Source: an uncultured Latescibacterota bacterium (GTDB taxonomy: Bacteria; Latescibacterota; UBA2968; UBA8231). From it: a DNA stretch of 64,000 bases. Where the stretch lies: contig OY282352.1 of assembly GCA_958295495.1 (NCBI GenBank), positions 3,722,548 through 3,786,547 on the forward strand. Reading direction: 5' to 3'. The translations under genes were made by a program, and so were the position numbers. The notes under the pieces were generated by a model. The model was not told where the DNA came from and did not search any database. It saw nothing but the letters and a program-made list of their open reading frames with translations. Below are positions 52,708 through 61,340 of the stretch, piece by piece (position 1 is the stretch's first letter; each line of letters begins with the position of its first letter).

Positions 52708-54537
52708 ATGCAGTGGGGAAAGAGTGCGTTGTGGTGGATCATTTGGGCCGGTCTGCTGCCGGCGTGTAAGCCGGCCGACGCGCCCGTTGTCGCCGAGGTT
52801 GGGCCGCACCGGATTGGGGCCGACGCGCTGCGCACTTACGTCGAGCAGCTTCCAGCCGAAGACCTCGGCCTGTTGGACGCGGGGCAGCCCCAAGATGCCC
52901 CGGCAGTTAGACGCCAATATCTCCAGCTAATCATAGATCGCCATTTGTTGCTGGCGGAGGCCCGCGCCCAAGGCGCAGACAGCACGCAGCGAGCCACAGA
53001 CGAGATCCGGGCCTATTACCAAAACCAGTACCCAGCCGCCCTGATGGAGGGCGAGCGCGGAGCCTTGTTGGCGGCCTTGCGAGAACAGCGCGGCCACGAG
53101 GTGCGCGTCTATCCCGAGCCGCTAGCACGGGCCTTGCCGGATTCATTGCTGGCGCGCAAGGCTCAGCAGTGGGGCGCGCTGTTGAGCCAGCGCGGGGGGG
53201 CGTTGCTCAAGCAGTGCCGGCACCACAAGGCCCGCGCCGTGCTAGAGCGAGCCGTCGCGTCTGCGCCAGACCTCGCGCAGGCGCATTTCTACAAGGGTTT
53301 GGCCCATGCCCGCTTGAGAGAAAACGAGCGGGCTGTACCCGCGTTTGAACGCGCCGTAGCCCTAGCACCGGAAGCGGCCGACTTTCACTACGCGCTGGGC
53401 ACCGCCTTGCAGATGCAGCACCAGTACGAGGGCGCGACAGCCTGTTTTCAGCGGGCCATTGAACGGAGCGCGGACCAACCCCACTATCACTTTCGCCTCG
53501 GGGAGGCACGTCGATCTCTGGCGGACTTTGAGGGGGCGTTGGCCGCGTACGACGCGGTGCTCGAATTGCAACCCGACCACGCCAAAGCCTTGTACCGGCG
53601 CAGCGACTTGCTGGCCCGCAGCGGCGATTTGGCCGCGGCCGCGGTCGGGTTCAAAAGGGTCTTGGCCTTGGCCCCAGAAAACGCAGCGGCCCTCGTCGAT
53701 TTGGCCGGTGTCTATACCAAGCAGCAGCGTCAGCTCGCAGCAGTCGCGGCCTTGGAACGCGCTTGCCAGTTAAATCCGACAGATCACAGCATTTACTACC
53801 TGTTGAGCTTGGCATACGCGCAGGTGGGGCAACCGGATCGGGCCGCGGCCGCCGCGGCCGACTTCCAGCGGCTGAGTGTGGCAGACCGGCACTACAAGGA
53901 GGGGCTACGCAATGCCAATCGCGGGTCTTGGGAGCGCGCCGCCGTGCTGCTGGCCCGCGCCGTGGCGGCTGATTCCTCTCACGTGCGGGCGCACATTCGC
54001 TTGGGCATGGTCTATCTGCATCGAGACCAGCCCACGCGAGGCATCGCAGCCCTCAAACGGGCGCTCGCGCTGGCGCCGAACCATCTGGAGGTTCACTGCC
54101 TCTTAGGCGAGGCGTACGCAGCCAGCGGTCAGCCGGACTCTGCCCACCATTTCTTTAGGCAAGCACTTGGCGTGGATGCTACTTCGGTGCGGGCGCATCA
54201 CGGCTCGGCCAAACTGGCGTACCAAGCTGGCGACCCGCAGGCCGCGGTGCTCGCCAGCCAGCGCGCCTTGGCCAGCGACCCCGATCACCGCGACAGCCAT
54301 TATTTGCTCGGATTGGCGCACGTGCAATTGGCGCAGCCGCGCAAGGCTTGGCGCAGCTTTCAGGCGTGTGTTGAGATCGATCCCGGCGACGTGGAAGCCC
54401 TTTACAGCCAAGGCTTGCTGTTGGTGCGCCACGGTTCAGCGGACGCGGCCCGGCGCGCCTTGGCCAGCGTCTTGCAACGCGACCCCAAGCACGCGCAGGC
54501 GCGACAACAGTTGGCGCGATTGGCGCGGGAGCAATGA
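52708..54537 (+). CDS. TPR lipoprotein with SurA-like N-terminus, parvulin domains missing
   Basis: A 609-residue predicted lipoprotein (lipobox LPAC). The first about 75 residues match the SurA-like N-terminus of the isomerase at 38157 (AEVGPHRIGADALRTYVEQL, then RRQYLQLIIDRHLLLAEARA). At about 130 it carries ALPDSLLAR, which in that protein stands at the extreme C-terminus. Then about 12 TPRs run to the end. It looks like an isomerase gene that lost its two parvulin domains and gained a TPR array. It follows paralogue 3 after 5 bases and may hold or deliver it in the periplasm. Confidence 0.75.
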   Translation: MQWGKSALWWIIWAGLLPACKPADAPVVAEVGPHRIGADALRTYVEQLPAEDLGLLDAGQPQDAPAVRRQYLQLIIDRHLLLAEARAQGADSTQRATDEIRAYYQNQYPAALMEGERGALLAALREQRGHEVRVYPEPLARALPDSLLARKAQQWGALLSQRGGALLKQCRHHKARAVLERAVASAPDLAQAHFYKGLAHARLRENERAVPAFERAVALAPEAADFHYALGTALQMQHQYEGATACFQRAIERSADQPHYHFRLGEARRSLADFEGALAAYDAVLELQPDHAKALYRRSDLLARSGDLAAAAVGFKRVLALAPENAAALVDLAGVYTKQQRQLAAVAALERACQLNPTDHSIYYLLSLAYAQVGQPDRAAAAAADFQRLSVADRHYKEGLRNANRGSWERAAVLLARAVAADSSHVRAHIRLGMVYLHRDQPTRGIAALKRALALAPNHLEVHCLLGEAYAASGQPDSAHHFFRQALGVDATSVRAHHGSAKLAYQAGDPQAAVLASQRALASDPDHRDSHYLLGLAHVQLAQPRKAWRSFQACVEIDPGDVEALYSQGLLLVRHGSADAARRALASVLQRDPKHAQARQQLARLAREQ

Positions 54538-54546
54538 AGGGACGCT

Positions 54547-56202
54547 CTAGCGGCTTGGCTCTTCCACCACCAAAAACTGATTCGCGGCCACATCCTCTAG
54601 GCGCTGGACGCGGCCCGCAGGCCAGTGGATTTCGATGCGCTCGGCTAGGGTGTTCGCGCCCAAACCAAAGTGGACGCGCCCGTCGCTGTGCGAGAGAAAG
54701 CTGCCCCCGCTGACCCGCTCGGCGATCTGTTCGACTCCGCCGCTGACCACTGAGATCTGCGTCCCAATGCCATCGCGGTTGGACGCAGTACCGACCAATA
54801 GCAGGCTCAGCCAATTGAGTTGGTTGCCGCTGTCGTTGCGCAGCAGAGACGGCGGGCCGTCGAGATTGAACACCAGCAGATCCACGTCTCCGTCGTTGTC
54901 GCAATCTCCTTTAGCCGCGCCACGGCTGACGGTAGGGAGGCTCAAATCCCCGGCCGCGACCGCGGCGAATCGGTAGCCCGTGGTCGGTCCCTCGTTGGCG
55001 AAAAGCTGGTTGGGTTCGGCGTACCCGTCCGGGTTCAGGTGGCGTATTTGGGGATAGACGTGGCCGTTGGCGACGAAGAGGTCTTGGTCTTGGTCGTTGT
55101 CGTAATCGAGGAAGCAGGTGCCAAAGGCCAAGTGGGGTAGGCTCGGCTCGGCGAGGCCGGCTGCAGCACTAGCCACGGCAAAGGTGCCGTCGCGGCGATT
55201 GCGATAGAGGGTGTTGTAATCGTCCTCAAAATGGGTCACCAGAAAATCCCCAAACCCGTCGCGGTCGTAATCCCCATAGGCAATGCCCATGCCGGCCTGC
55301 GCCGTCCCCGCGGCACTGAGGGCCACACCGGCCGCAACGCCAATGTCGTGGAAGGTGCCGCCCTCGTTGCGGTAGAGGAAGTTGGGCGCGGAATCGTTGA
55401 CCACGTAGAGGTCTGGGTCGCCGTCGCGGTCGTAGTCGCAAAAGAGTGCGGCAAGTCCGTAGGTCGGCTCTGCTTGTTCGACATGGGCTTGGCCGGTGAC
55501 ATTGCGAAAGGTGCCGTCGCCCTCGTTGCGGTAGAGGGCGTCTTGTGCGCCGGCGAGGCCGAGCGGGCCGGCGAACACGAGAACCCCCTTCCACATCCCG
55601 CCCCGAGGCGGTACGCGCTCGGGCGCAAAGTGCAAGTACTGGGCCACGTAGAGGTCGAGGTCGCCATCGCGGTCGTAGTCGCCGAAGGTTGCGCTGGTGC
55701 TCCAATCGGCTAGGTCAATGCCGGCCGCTTGGCCGACCTCGCGAAAGGTGCCACGGCCCTCGTTGTGATAGAGGGCATTGGGGCCGTAGTTGGTCACGTA
55801 GAGGTCGCTCGCACCGTCGTTGTCGTAGTCGCCCACAGCGCAGCCCATGCCCCAACCCGCATCGCCGACGCCGGCCATGCGGGTATGGTCTTCAAAGGTG
55901 CCGTCGGCCATGTTGCGGTAGAGGGCGTTGGTCGGGGCCGTGGCCGGGTCGGGATAGCCTCCGAGGCGCGAGCCGTTGATCAAGTAAATGTCGAGCCAGC
56001 CATCCCCGTCGTAGTCGAGGAAGGCACCACCGCCGCCCTTGGACTCGATGATATGGTTTTTGACCCGGCTACCCGAGTGCATAAGGAAATCGAGGCCGCA
56101 CTGTGCGGCAACGTCGGTAAAGCGCACCGGGGTGGGGTCTGGTACGGGGGCGCAAGCGGCCAAGGCCAGCAGGGCGCAACAGGCGCGGGTACTAAGGAGC
56201 AT
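54547..56202 (-). CDS. CRTAC1 family lipoprotein (FG-GAP/VCBS repeats, ASPIC/UnbV end)
   Basis: A 551-residue lipoprotein (lipobox LAAC). Several seven-bladed-propeller-type repeats carry calcium loops: FLDYDGDGWLDIYLIN, VGDYDNDGASDLYVTN, FGDYDRDGDLDLYVAQ, FCDYDRDGDPDLYVVN. The C-terminal ASPIC/UnbV domain is seen as NRDGIGTQISV, SGGSFLSHSDGRVHFGLG and IEIHWPAGRVQ. It should be an exported binding protein. It overlaps the SUMF1-like gene by 11 bases. Confidence 0.88.
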   Translation of the reverse strand: MLLSTRACCALLALAACAPVPDPTPVRFTDVAAQCGLDFLMHSGSRVKNHIIESKGGGGAFLDYDGDGWLDIYLINGSRLGGYPDPATAPTNALYRNMADGTFEDHTRMAGVGDAGWGMGCAVGDYDNDGASDLYVTNYGPNALYHNEGRGTFREVGQAAGIDLADWSTSATFGDYDRDGDLDLYVAQYLHFAPERVPPRGGMWKGVLVFAGPLGLAGAQDALYRNEGDGTFRNVTGQAHVEQAEPTYGLAALFCDYDRDGDPDLYVVNDSAPNFLYRNEGGTFHDIGVAAGVALSAAGTAQAGMGIAYGDYDRDGFGDFLVTHFEDDYNTLYRNRRDGTFAVASAAAGLAEPSLPHLAFGTCFLDYDNDQDQDLFVANGHVYPQIRHLNPDGYAEPNQLFANEGPTTGYRFAAVAAGDLSLPTVSRGAAKGDCDNDGDVDLLVFNLDGPPSLLRNDSGNQLNWLSLLLVGTASNRDGIGTQISVVSGGVEQIAERVSGGSFLSHSDGRVHFGLGANTLAERIEIHWPAGRVQRLEDVAANQFLVVEEPSR

Positions 56203-56968
56203 GGGAACGGGCGCAGCGAAAGCCGATATAGGAGCTGCGCTCTACGGGCAGGACCTCGAAGCGGTTGATGCTGCGCAGCGTCGGTCCGGGGTTGATCCAC
56301 GAACCGCCGCGCAGGACCTTGAAGCGGCCGGCGGCCGGCCCTTGCGGGTCCTTGGTCGGGCCGGTGGCGTAGTACTGGGCGTCGTACCAATCGGCGCACC
56401 ACTCCCAGACATTGCCGGCCATGTCGAGCGCGCCATACGCGCTGGCCCCTGAGGGGAAAGAACCGACCGGGGCCAGCCCGGCATAGCCGTCTTCTACACC
56501 CCAGAGATTGGCGCGGCCAGCGGCAAAAGCCACGCCCCAAGGCCAAAGGCGGCCATCGCTGCCGCGCGCACTTTTTTCCCACTCGGCTTCAGTGGGGAGT
56601 CGCTGGCCGCGCCAAGCGCAATACGCTTGGGCATCTTGCCAGTTTACATAGACGACCGGATGGCTTGGAGCGGCCGCTGAGTCCGGGCCGTGGGGCTGAC
56701 GCCAGCTAATGCCGTCGGCCTTTTCGGCCCCGCGTTCTTCTGCAGCCGTGCGGTAGCCCGTGGCGGCGACAAAGGCGGCGAAGCCGGCGTTGGTAACTTC
56801 GTAGCGGTCGATGGAGAAGGTGCTCAGATAGACTCGGCGGCTGGGCTTTTCGTCGGTGGCTCGCGGGTGATCAATGCCCATGGTGAAGGGGCCGGCCGGC
56901 ACGACGACCTCTTCGGCGGCAACCAGGGCCGCCAGTAGCAGGGCCGGTAGGAGGCGCGAAATCCGCAT
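56192..56968 (-). CDS. Exported SUMF1 / formylglycine-generating enzyme-like protein
   Basis: A 258-residue protein with signal peptide (LLPALLLAALVAA). The FGE-sulfatase fold is clear: VPAGPFTMGIDHP, DRYEVTNAGFAAFVAATGY, VVYVNWQDAQAYCAWRGQRL, PTEAEWEKSARG, GNVWEWCADWYD, RGGSWINPG and SYIGFRCAR. The paired catalytic cysteines of true formylglycine enzymes are not evident, so a structural or carbohydrate-binding role is more likely. It lies 13 bases after glnS and overlaps the CRTAC1 gene. Confidence 0.87.
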   Translation of the reverse strand: MRISRLLPALLLAALVAAEEVVVPAGPFTMGIDHPRATDEKPSRRVYLSTFSIDRYEVTNAGFAAFVAATGYRTAAEERGAEKADGISWRQPHGPDSAAAPSHPVVYVNWQDAQAYCAWRGQRLPTEAEWEKSARGSDGRLWPWGVAFAAGRANLWGVEDGYAGLAPVGSFPSGASAYGALDMAGNVWEWCADWYDAQYYATGPTKDPQGPAAGRFKVLRGGSWINPGPTLRSINRFEVLPVERSSYIGFRCARSHAP

Positions 56969-56981
56969 GCGCGGCTGTGGC

Positions 56982-58655
56982 CTAGCGCTGCTGCATCCGC
57001 GCCCAAGTGTCGCGCAAGGTGACGGTGCGGTTGAAGACGGGCGCGTCCGGCGCGTGGTCCTCGCCGTCGGCGCAGAAGTAGCCGAGCCGCTCAAACTGGC
57101 AGGAGGCCCCCGGGGCCATGTCGGCGAGGGACGGCTCTAGATAGCAAGGGTTGAGGACTTTGAGCGAGTTTGGGTTGAGGTTGTCCAGCCAGGTGCCCCC
57201 AGCCGGGGCTTCGAGCGGTTTTTCGACCTTGAAGAGCCGGTCGTAGAGCCGCACCTTAGCCGGGACCGCGTGGGGCACCGAGACCCAATGCAGGGTGGCC
57301 TTGACCTTGCGCCCATCGGGTGCGTTGCCGCCGCGGGTGGCCGGGTCGTACGTGCAGCGCAGCTCCACGACCGCGCCGCTGTCGTCTTTGACGACCTCGG
57401 TACAGGTAATGAAATAGGCGTAGCGCAGGCGGATTTCGCGGCCCGGGGCGAGGCGAAAGAACTTGCGCGGCGGGTCTTCCATAAAGTCCTCGCGCTCGAT
57501 GTAGAGCTGCCGCGAAAAGGGGATGGAGCGGGTGCCGGCGCTTTCGTCTTCCGGGTTGTTGATGGCCGTTAGCATCTCGCTTTGGCCCTCTGGGTAGTTT
57601 TCAATGACGACCTTGAGCGGATTGAGCACGGCCATGCGCCGGGGCGCGGTCTTGTTGAGCTGGTCGCGGATGCAGTATTCGAGGAGGGCGATGTCGATGT
57701 TGTTGCCGCGGCGGGCGATGCCCGCTTCGGTCCAGAAGCGGCGGATGGCTTCGGGCGGGCAGCCCAAGCGGCGCAGGCCGCGCAAGGTGTAGAGCCGGGG
57801 GTCGTCCCAGCCAGCCACTAGCTTTTGCTCGATGAGCTGCCGGATGTATCGCTTGGACAAGACGGTGTAGGTGATGTTGCCGCGGGCGAACTCGATTTGG
57901 CGCGAGGGGAAGATGCCGAGCTGTTGGATAAACCAATCGTATAGGGGACGATTGTTGATGAATTCGTCCGAGCACAGCGAGTGCGTGACGCCCTCGATGG
58001 AGTCGCTCTGGCCGTGGGCCCAGTCGTATAGCGGATAGATGCACCAAGCGTCGCCGGTGCGGTGGTGGGTGGTGTGCATGATGCGGTACATGACCGGGTC
58101 GCGCAGGTTGATGTTGGGCGCGGCCATGTCGATTTTGGCGCGCAACACGCGGCTGCCATCGGGGAATGCGCCGTTTTTCATCTGGTCCAAAAGGTGGAGA
58201 TTTTCCTCGATGGGGCGGTCGCGGTACGGGCTGTTTTTGCCTCGCTGGGTGAGCGTGCCGCGATTTTCCCGGATCTCGTCCGCAGTCTGGTCATCCACGT
58301 AAGCCAAGCCCTTTTTGATGAGCGCGACGGCCCATTCGTAGAGCTGGCCGAAGTAATCGGAAGCGTAGTACGGCTGCGGCCCCCAGTCGAAGCCGAGCCA
58401 GCGAATGTCCTCCTGCATAGAGTCCACGTATTCTTGCTCTTCCCGCGTGGGGTTGGTGTCGTCGTAGCGGAGGTTGCACTGGCCTTTGTAGTCTGCGGCA
58501 ATGCCAAAGTTGATCGAGATGGCCTTGACGCTGCCGATGTGCAGGTACGCGTTAGGCTCTGGTGGGAAGCGGGTAATGACCCTGTCGTAGCGTCCGCTTT
58601 TGAGGTCGGCGTCAATGGCTTCGCGGATGAAGTCGCGGTTTTTGTCCGTGCTCAT
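56982..58655 (-). CDS. glnS: Glutaminyl-tRNA synthetase
   Basis: A 557-residue class I synthetase that charges tRNA-Gln directly. The N-terminal signature is PPEPNAYLHIGSVKAI (31-46), followed by NLRYDDTNP. The second signature is VLSKRYI (KMSKS equivalent), and a C-terminal anticodon-binding beta-barrel region follows. The HIGH motif reads HIGS here, with Ser42 in place of the second His. The ATG at 58655 has AGAGGAG upstream. It is the first gene of a unit with the SUMF1-like and CRTAC1 genes. Confidence 0.95.
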   Translation of the reverse strand: MSTDKNRDFIREAIDADLKSGRYDRVITRFPPEPNAYLHIGSVKAISINFGIAADYKGQCNLRYDDTNPTREEQEYVDSMQEDIRWLGFDWGPQPYYASDYFGQLYEWAVALIKKGLAYVDDQTADEIRENRGTLTQRGKNSPYRDRPIEENLHLLDQMKNGAFPDGSRVLRAKIDMAAPNINLRDPVMYRIMHTTHHRTGDAWCIYPLYDWAHGQSDSIEGVTHSLCSDEFINNRPLYDWFIQQLGIFPSRQIEFARGNITYTVLSKRYIRQLIEQKLVAGWDDPRLYTLRGLRRLGCPPEAIRRFWTEAGIARRGNNIDIALLEYCIRDQLNKTAPRRMAVLNPLKVVIENYPEGQSEMLTAINNPEDESAGTRSIPFSRQLYIEREDFMEDPPRKFFRLAPGREIRLRYAYFITCTEVVKDDSGAVVELRCTYDPATRGGNAPDGRKVKATLHWVSVPHAVPAKVRLYDRLFKVEKPLEAPAGGTWLDNLNPNSLKVLNPCYLEPSLADMAPGASCQFERLGYFCADGEDHAPDAPVFNRTVTLRDTWARMQQR

Positions 58656-58730
58656 GGCTCCTCTATGGCTGTTTGCAGCGTGGCAAATAAAATAATAGAA
58701 GGGCAAATGGTCCTAACGGCAAGCTACTCC

Positions 58731-59681
58731 TTACTTGCGCTGCCACCCGCTCGTCTGCCAAGGCCCTCCTTGCCGCTTAAAGCCAGACCCCTTGGGCGGC
58801 AGCAAGCCGCGCAGGTGTTGGCCGCCAAAGGCAAAGCCCTCTAAGCCGGGGAAGCCGCGGTCCTCGTTTTCGACGCACAGCACGTAGTCGTAGCCCGACT
58901 CCCACAGCGCGCCGATGATGGTGCTCCAGTTGAGCTGGCCGCGGCCGGGGACGCGGTATTGCCACCACCAGTTGCCGATGATGCCCTGGCGGTAGAGCAT
59001 CCGCTGGCTAATCTCGCAGTCCTTGACATCGGCGTAGTACCAATGGCCGGCAAAGTCGCGGATGACGTCTTCGACCGGCAGGATGTGCATCCACAGCCAG
59101 TGCGAAGGGTCGCAGGACAGGCCGAGGTGATTTGAGGGCACGGCGTCGAGAATTTTTTCCCACATCTCCGGATTGCAGCCGATCTGACCCATGCGCACGG
59201 CCACGTCGAGCGCGAGCCGGACGCCGCTGTCTTCGGCCGCTTGGACCACGGGTTCAAACATGGCTTGGAAGCGGTCAACTAATTCGTCGCAACGGTCGCT
59301 GGGGTTGCCGGGTTCCGCGGAGAACATGCCGTAGAACTGGCCGTTGCGGACGGGTGCACCGCTGCTGGTGACGACGACTGGGCAGGCGAGGGCGCGGGCC
59401 GACGCAATGGCCTTGAGCAGCTTGGCTTGGGCGGCGCGGGCCTGTTCGCGGTCGTCGTCGAGCAGGTTGTAGTGCGCGGTGAGGGCGGCGAGGTACAGGC
59501 CGTGCTGGCGCAAGGTCTCTAGCACCGCGTCCGGCCCGACCGCTAGAATGTGGTCGGAGTCGAGCGCCCCGGAGTCGTTCAAGCGCACGCAGTCGAAATC
59601 GTGCTCCTTGGCCCAACGGGCGCATTCGTCGAGGCTCCAATTGTTGGTGCCGCCGGCGCTGGTCATAAAACTTAGGTCCAC
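58731..59681 (-). CDS. Sugar phosphate isomerase/epimerase family protein (TIM barrel)
   Basis: A 316-residue AP-endonuclease-2-type TIM barrel. Metal-site regions are visible as LALDVAVRMGQIGCNPE, HLGLSCDPSHWLWM, WYYADVKDCEI and YVLCVENEDRGF. Family members isomerise or epimerise sugars or inositols. The substrate is unknown; the opening ABC sugar transporter of this window is too far away to be linked. It diverges from dapL over 78 bases. Confidence 0.82.
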   Translation of the reverse strand: MDLSFMTSAGGTNNWSLDECARWAKEHDFDCVRLNDSGALDSDHILAVGPDAVLETLRQHGLYLAALTAHYNLLDDDREQARAAQAKLLKAIASARALACPVVVTSSGAPVRNGQFYGMFSAEPGNPSDRCDELVDRFQAMFEPVVQAAEDSGVRLALDVAVRMGQIGCNPEMWEKILDAVPSNHLGLSCDPSHWLWMHILPVEDVIRDFAGHWYYADVKDCEISQRMLYRQGIIGNWWWQYRVPGRGQLNWSTIIGALWESGYDYVLCVENEDRGFPGLEGFAFGGQHLRGLLPPKGSGFKRQGGPWQTSGWQRK

Positions 59682-59759
59682 GGGTCAATCTCCTCCGCTT
59701 GAAATCGCGGGTCTTATGGTTAAATTTTTATGCTCACTCCTAAAAAAGAAAGCAATGTC

Positions 59760-60986
59760 ATGGTGCATATCAACGACCACTACCTCAAGCTCAAAGCCGG
59801 TTACCTCTTTCCAGAAATCGCCCGCCGGGTCGATGCGTTTGCCGCCGCGCACCCGCAGGCCGATGTGATTCGCCTCGGGATCGGCGACGTGGTTAAGGGC
59901 ATCCCGCGGCCGATCGTCGATGCGATGAAAGAGGCCGTCGAGGAAATGGCCCACGACGATACCTTACAGGGCTATCCGCCCGACCAGGGCCAAGATTTTT
60001 TGCGCGCAGCCATTGCCGAGCACGACTTTGGCGCGCGCGGCGTGCAGGTTCACAGCGACGAGATTTTTATCTCCGACGGGTCCAAGTGCGACTCGGGCAA
60101 TGTGCAGGAAATTTTCGCCAGCGATTGCGTGGTTGCGCTGACCGATCCGGTCTATCCGGTGTACTGCGATTCCAATGTCATGGCCGGCCGCACCGGCCCA
60201 GCCGACGCGAGCGGTTCGTACGCCGGCTTGATCTACATGCCGTGTACGGCCGACAATGACTTCGTGCCAGACCTGCCGGCAGGCCACGTTGATCTGATCT
60301 ACTTGTGCTCGCCCAACAACCCCACGGGCGCGGTGATGACCCGCGACGCCTTGGCCCGCTGGGTCGAATACGCCCGTCGCGAGCAGGCGGTCATTCTATT
60401 TGACGCGGCCTACGAGAGCTACATTAACGATCCTTTGATCCCGCACTCCATCTACGAGATCGAAGGCGGCCGAGAAGTGGCCATTGAGTTTCGCAGTTTT
60501 TCCAAGAACGCCGGCTTTACCGGCCTGCGCTGTGGGTACATTGTGCTGCCTAAGGAGCTCAAGGGCCGCGCGGCCTCGGGCGAGGAAGTGGACCTGCATC
60601 GGCTGTGGGCGCGCCGGCACTCGACCAAGTTCAACGGCGTGGCGTACCCGGTGCAGCGCGGTGCCGCCGCCGCGTACTCGCCGGCCGGCCGGCAGGGCAT
60701 TGCCGAGCGGGTTGCGTTCTACATGGAAAATGCCGCGATCATGCGCCAGCAGTTGGGGGCGGCCGGGCTTACCGTGTATGGGGGCGAGCACGCTCCCTAT
60801 TTGTGGGTGGTCACGCCCGACGGGCAGGACAGTTGGGCCTACTTCGACTACTTGCTCGACAAGGCCCACATCGTCGGCACGCCGGGTGCGGGTTTTGGCG
60901 CGGCTGGCGAGGGATACCTGCGTCTGTCGGCCTTCAATCACCGCGACCGGATCGAAGAGGCCATGGAGCGAATTAGTCAGCTCTAA
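59760..60986 (+). CDS. dapL: LL-diaminopimelate aminotransferase
   Basis: A 408-residue PLP-dependent aminotransferase that converts tetrahydrodipicolinate to LL-diaminopimelate in lysine and peptidoglycan synthesis. Hallmarks are VHINDHYLKLKAGYLFPEIA at the start, RLGIGDVVKGIP, CSPNNPTGAV, the PLP lysine in SFSKNAGFTGLRCG and TPGAGFG. The ATG at 59760 gives the usual MV start; an ATG 10 codons upstream is possible. DapL use is typical of several deep-branching phyla. Confidence 0.95.
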   Translation: MVHINDHYLKLKAGYLFPEIARRVDAFAAAHPQADVIRLGIGDVVKGIPRPIVDAMKEAVEEMAHDDTLQGYPPDQGQDFLRAAIAEHDFGARGVQVHSDEIFISDGSKCDSGNVQEIFASDCVVALTDPVYPVYCDSNVMAGRTGPADASGSYAGLIYMPCTADNDFVPDLPAGHVDLIYLCSPNNPTGAVMTRDALARWVEYARREQAVILFDAAYESYINDPLIPHSIYEIEGGREVAIEFRSFSKNAGFTGLRCGYIVLPKELKGRAASGEEVDLHRLWARRHSTKFNGVAYPVQRGAAAAYSPAGRQGIAERVAFYMENAAIMRQQLGAAGLTVYGGEHAPYLWVVTPDGQDSWAYFDYLLDKAHIVGTPGAGFGAAGEGYLRLSAFNHRDRIEEAMERISQL

Positions 60987-61058
60987 GGTCGCGTCTCATC
61001 GTTCCTCATTGTCGCGGTTCGTTTGCGAAAATTCCGTTAAAAAATGGTTACATCTATA

Positions 61059-61108
61059 TTGACGGATCGCCAGCGATTCATTAAATTTCATACATATTAA
61101 TTAAATTT
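61059..61108 (+). promoter_or_regulatory. Promoter and direct repeats upstream of the RHH-nadA operon
   Basis: TTGACG (61059-61064) and TAAATT (61082-61087) are 17 bases apart. A nine-base repeat ATTAAATTT occurs at 61080-61088 and 61100-61108, 20 bases apart (two helical turns), with the first copy on the -10 element. This layout fits an operator for a ribbon-helix-helix repressor. The region is strikingly A+T rich. Confidence 0.5.
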
Positions 61109-61130
61109 TATATAAAAAGTAAATAATTTC

Positions 61131-61340
61131 ATGTCAACCAAAGATCAGAGTCGCCGGGCCAAGGTGCGAACCTTTTCGGCACCCGACAGGGATCACGAGA
61201 TGCTCGACGCGATTGCCCGCTATCACGGCAGCAGCAAAAGTGCCATGATCGCCGGTCTCATTCGCAAGGAATTTTGGCGCGTTTTTCCCAACGGCACCGA
61301 GACCATCCCCCCCGACGAAGGAGCGCAAGTCAAGCCATGA
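61131..61340 (+). CDS. Ribbon-helix-helix (CopG-like) protein upstream of nadA
   Basis: A 69-residue protein. A strand (KVRTFSAP) and two helices (RDHEMLDAIARYHG and SKSAMIAGLIRKEFWRVF) fit the RHH DNA-binding fold, followed by a short flexible tail. Its stop overlaps the nadA start (ATGA), so the two are coupled. It may autoregulate the operon through the direct repeats upstream; no known NAD regulator (NadR, NrtR, NiaR, NadQ) is of this type. Confidence 0.68.
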   Translation: MSTKDQSRRAKVRTFSAPDRDHEMLDAIARYHGSSKSAMIAGLIRKEFWRVFPNGTETIPPDEGAQVKP

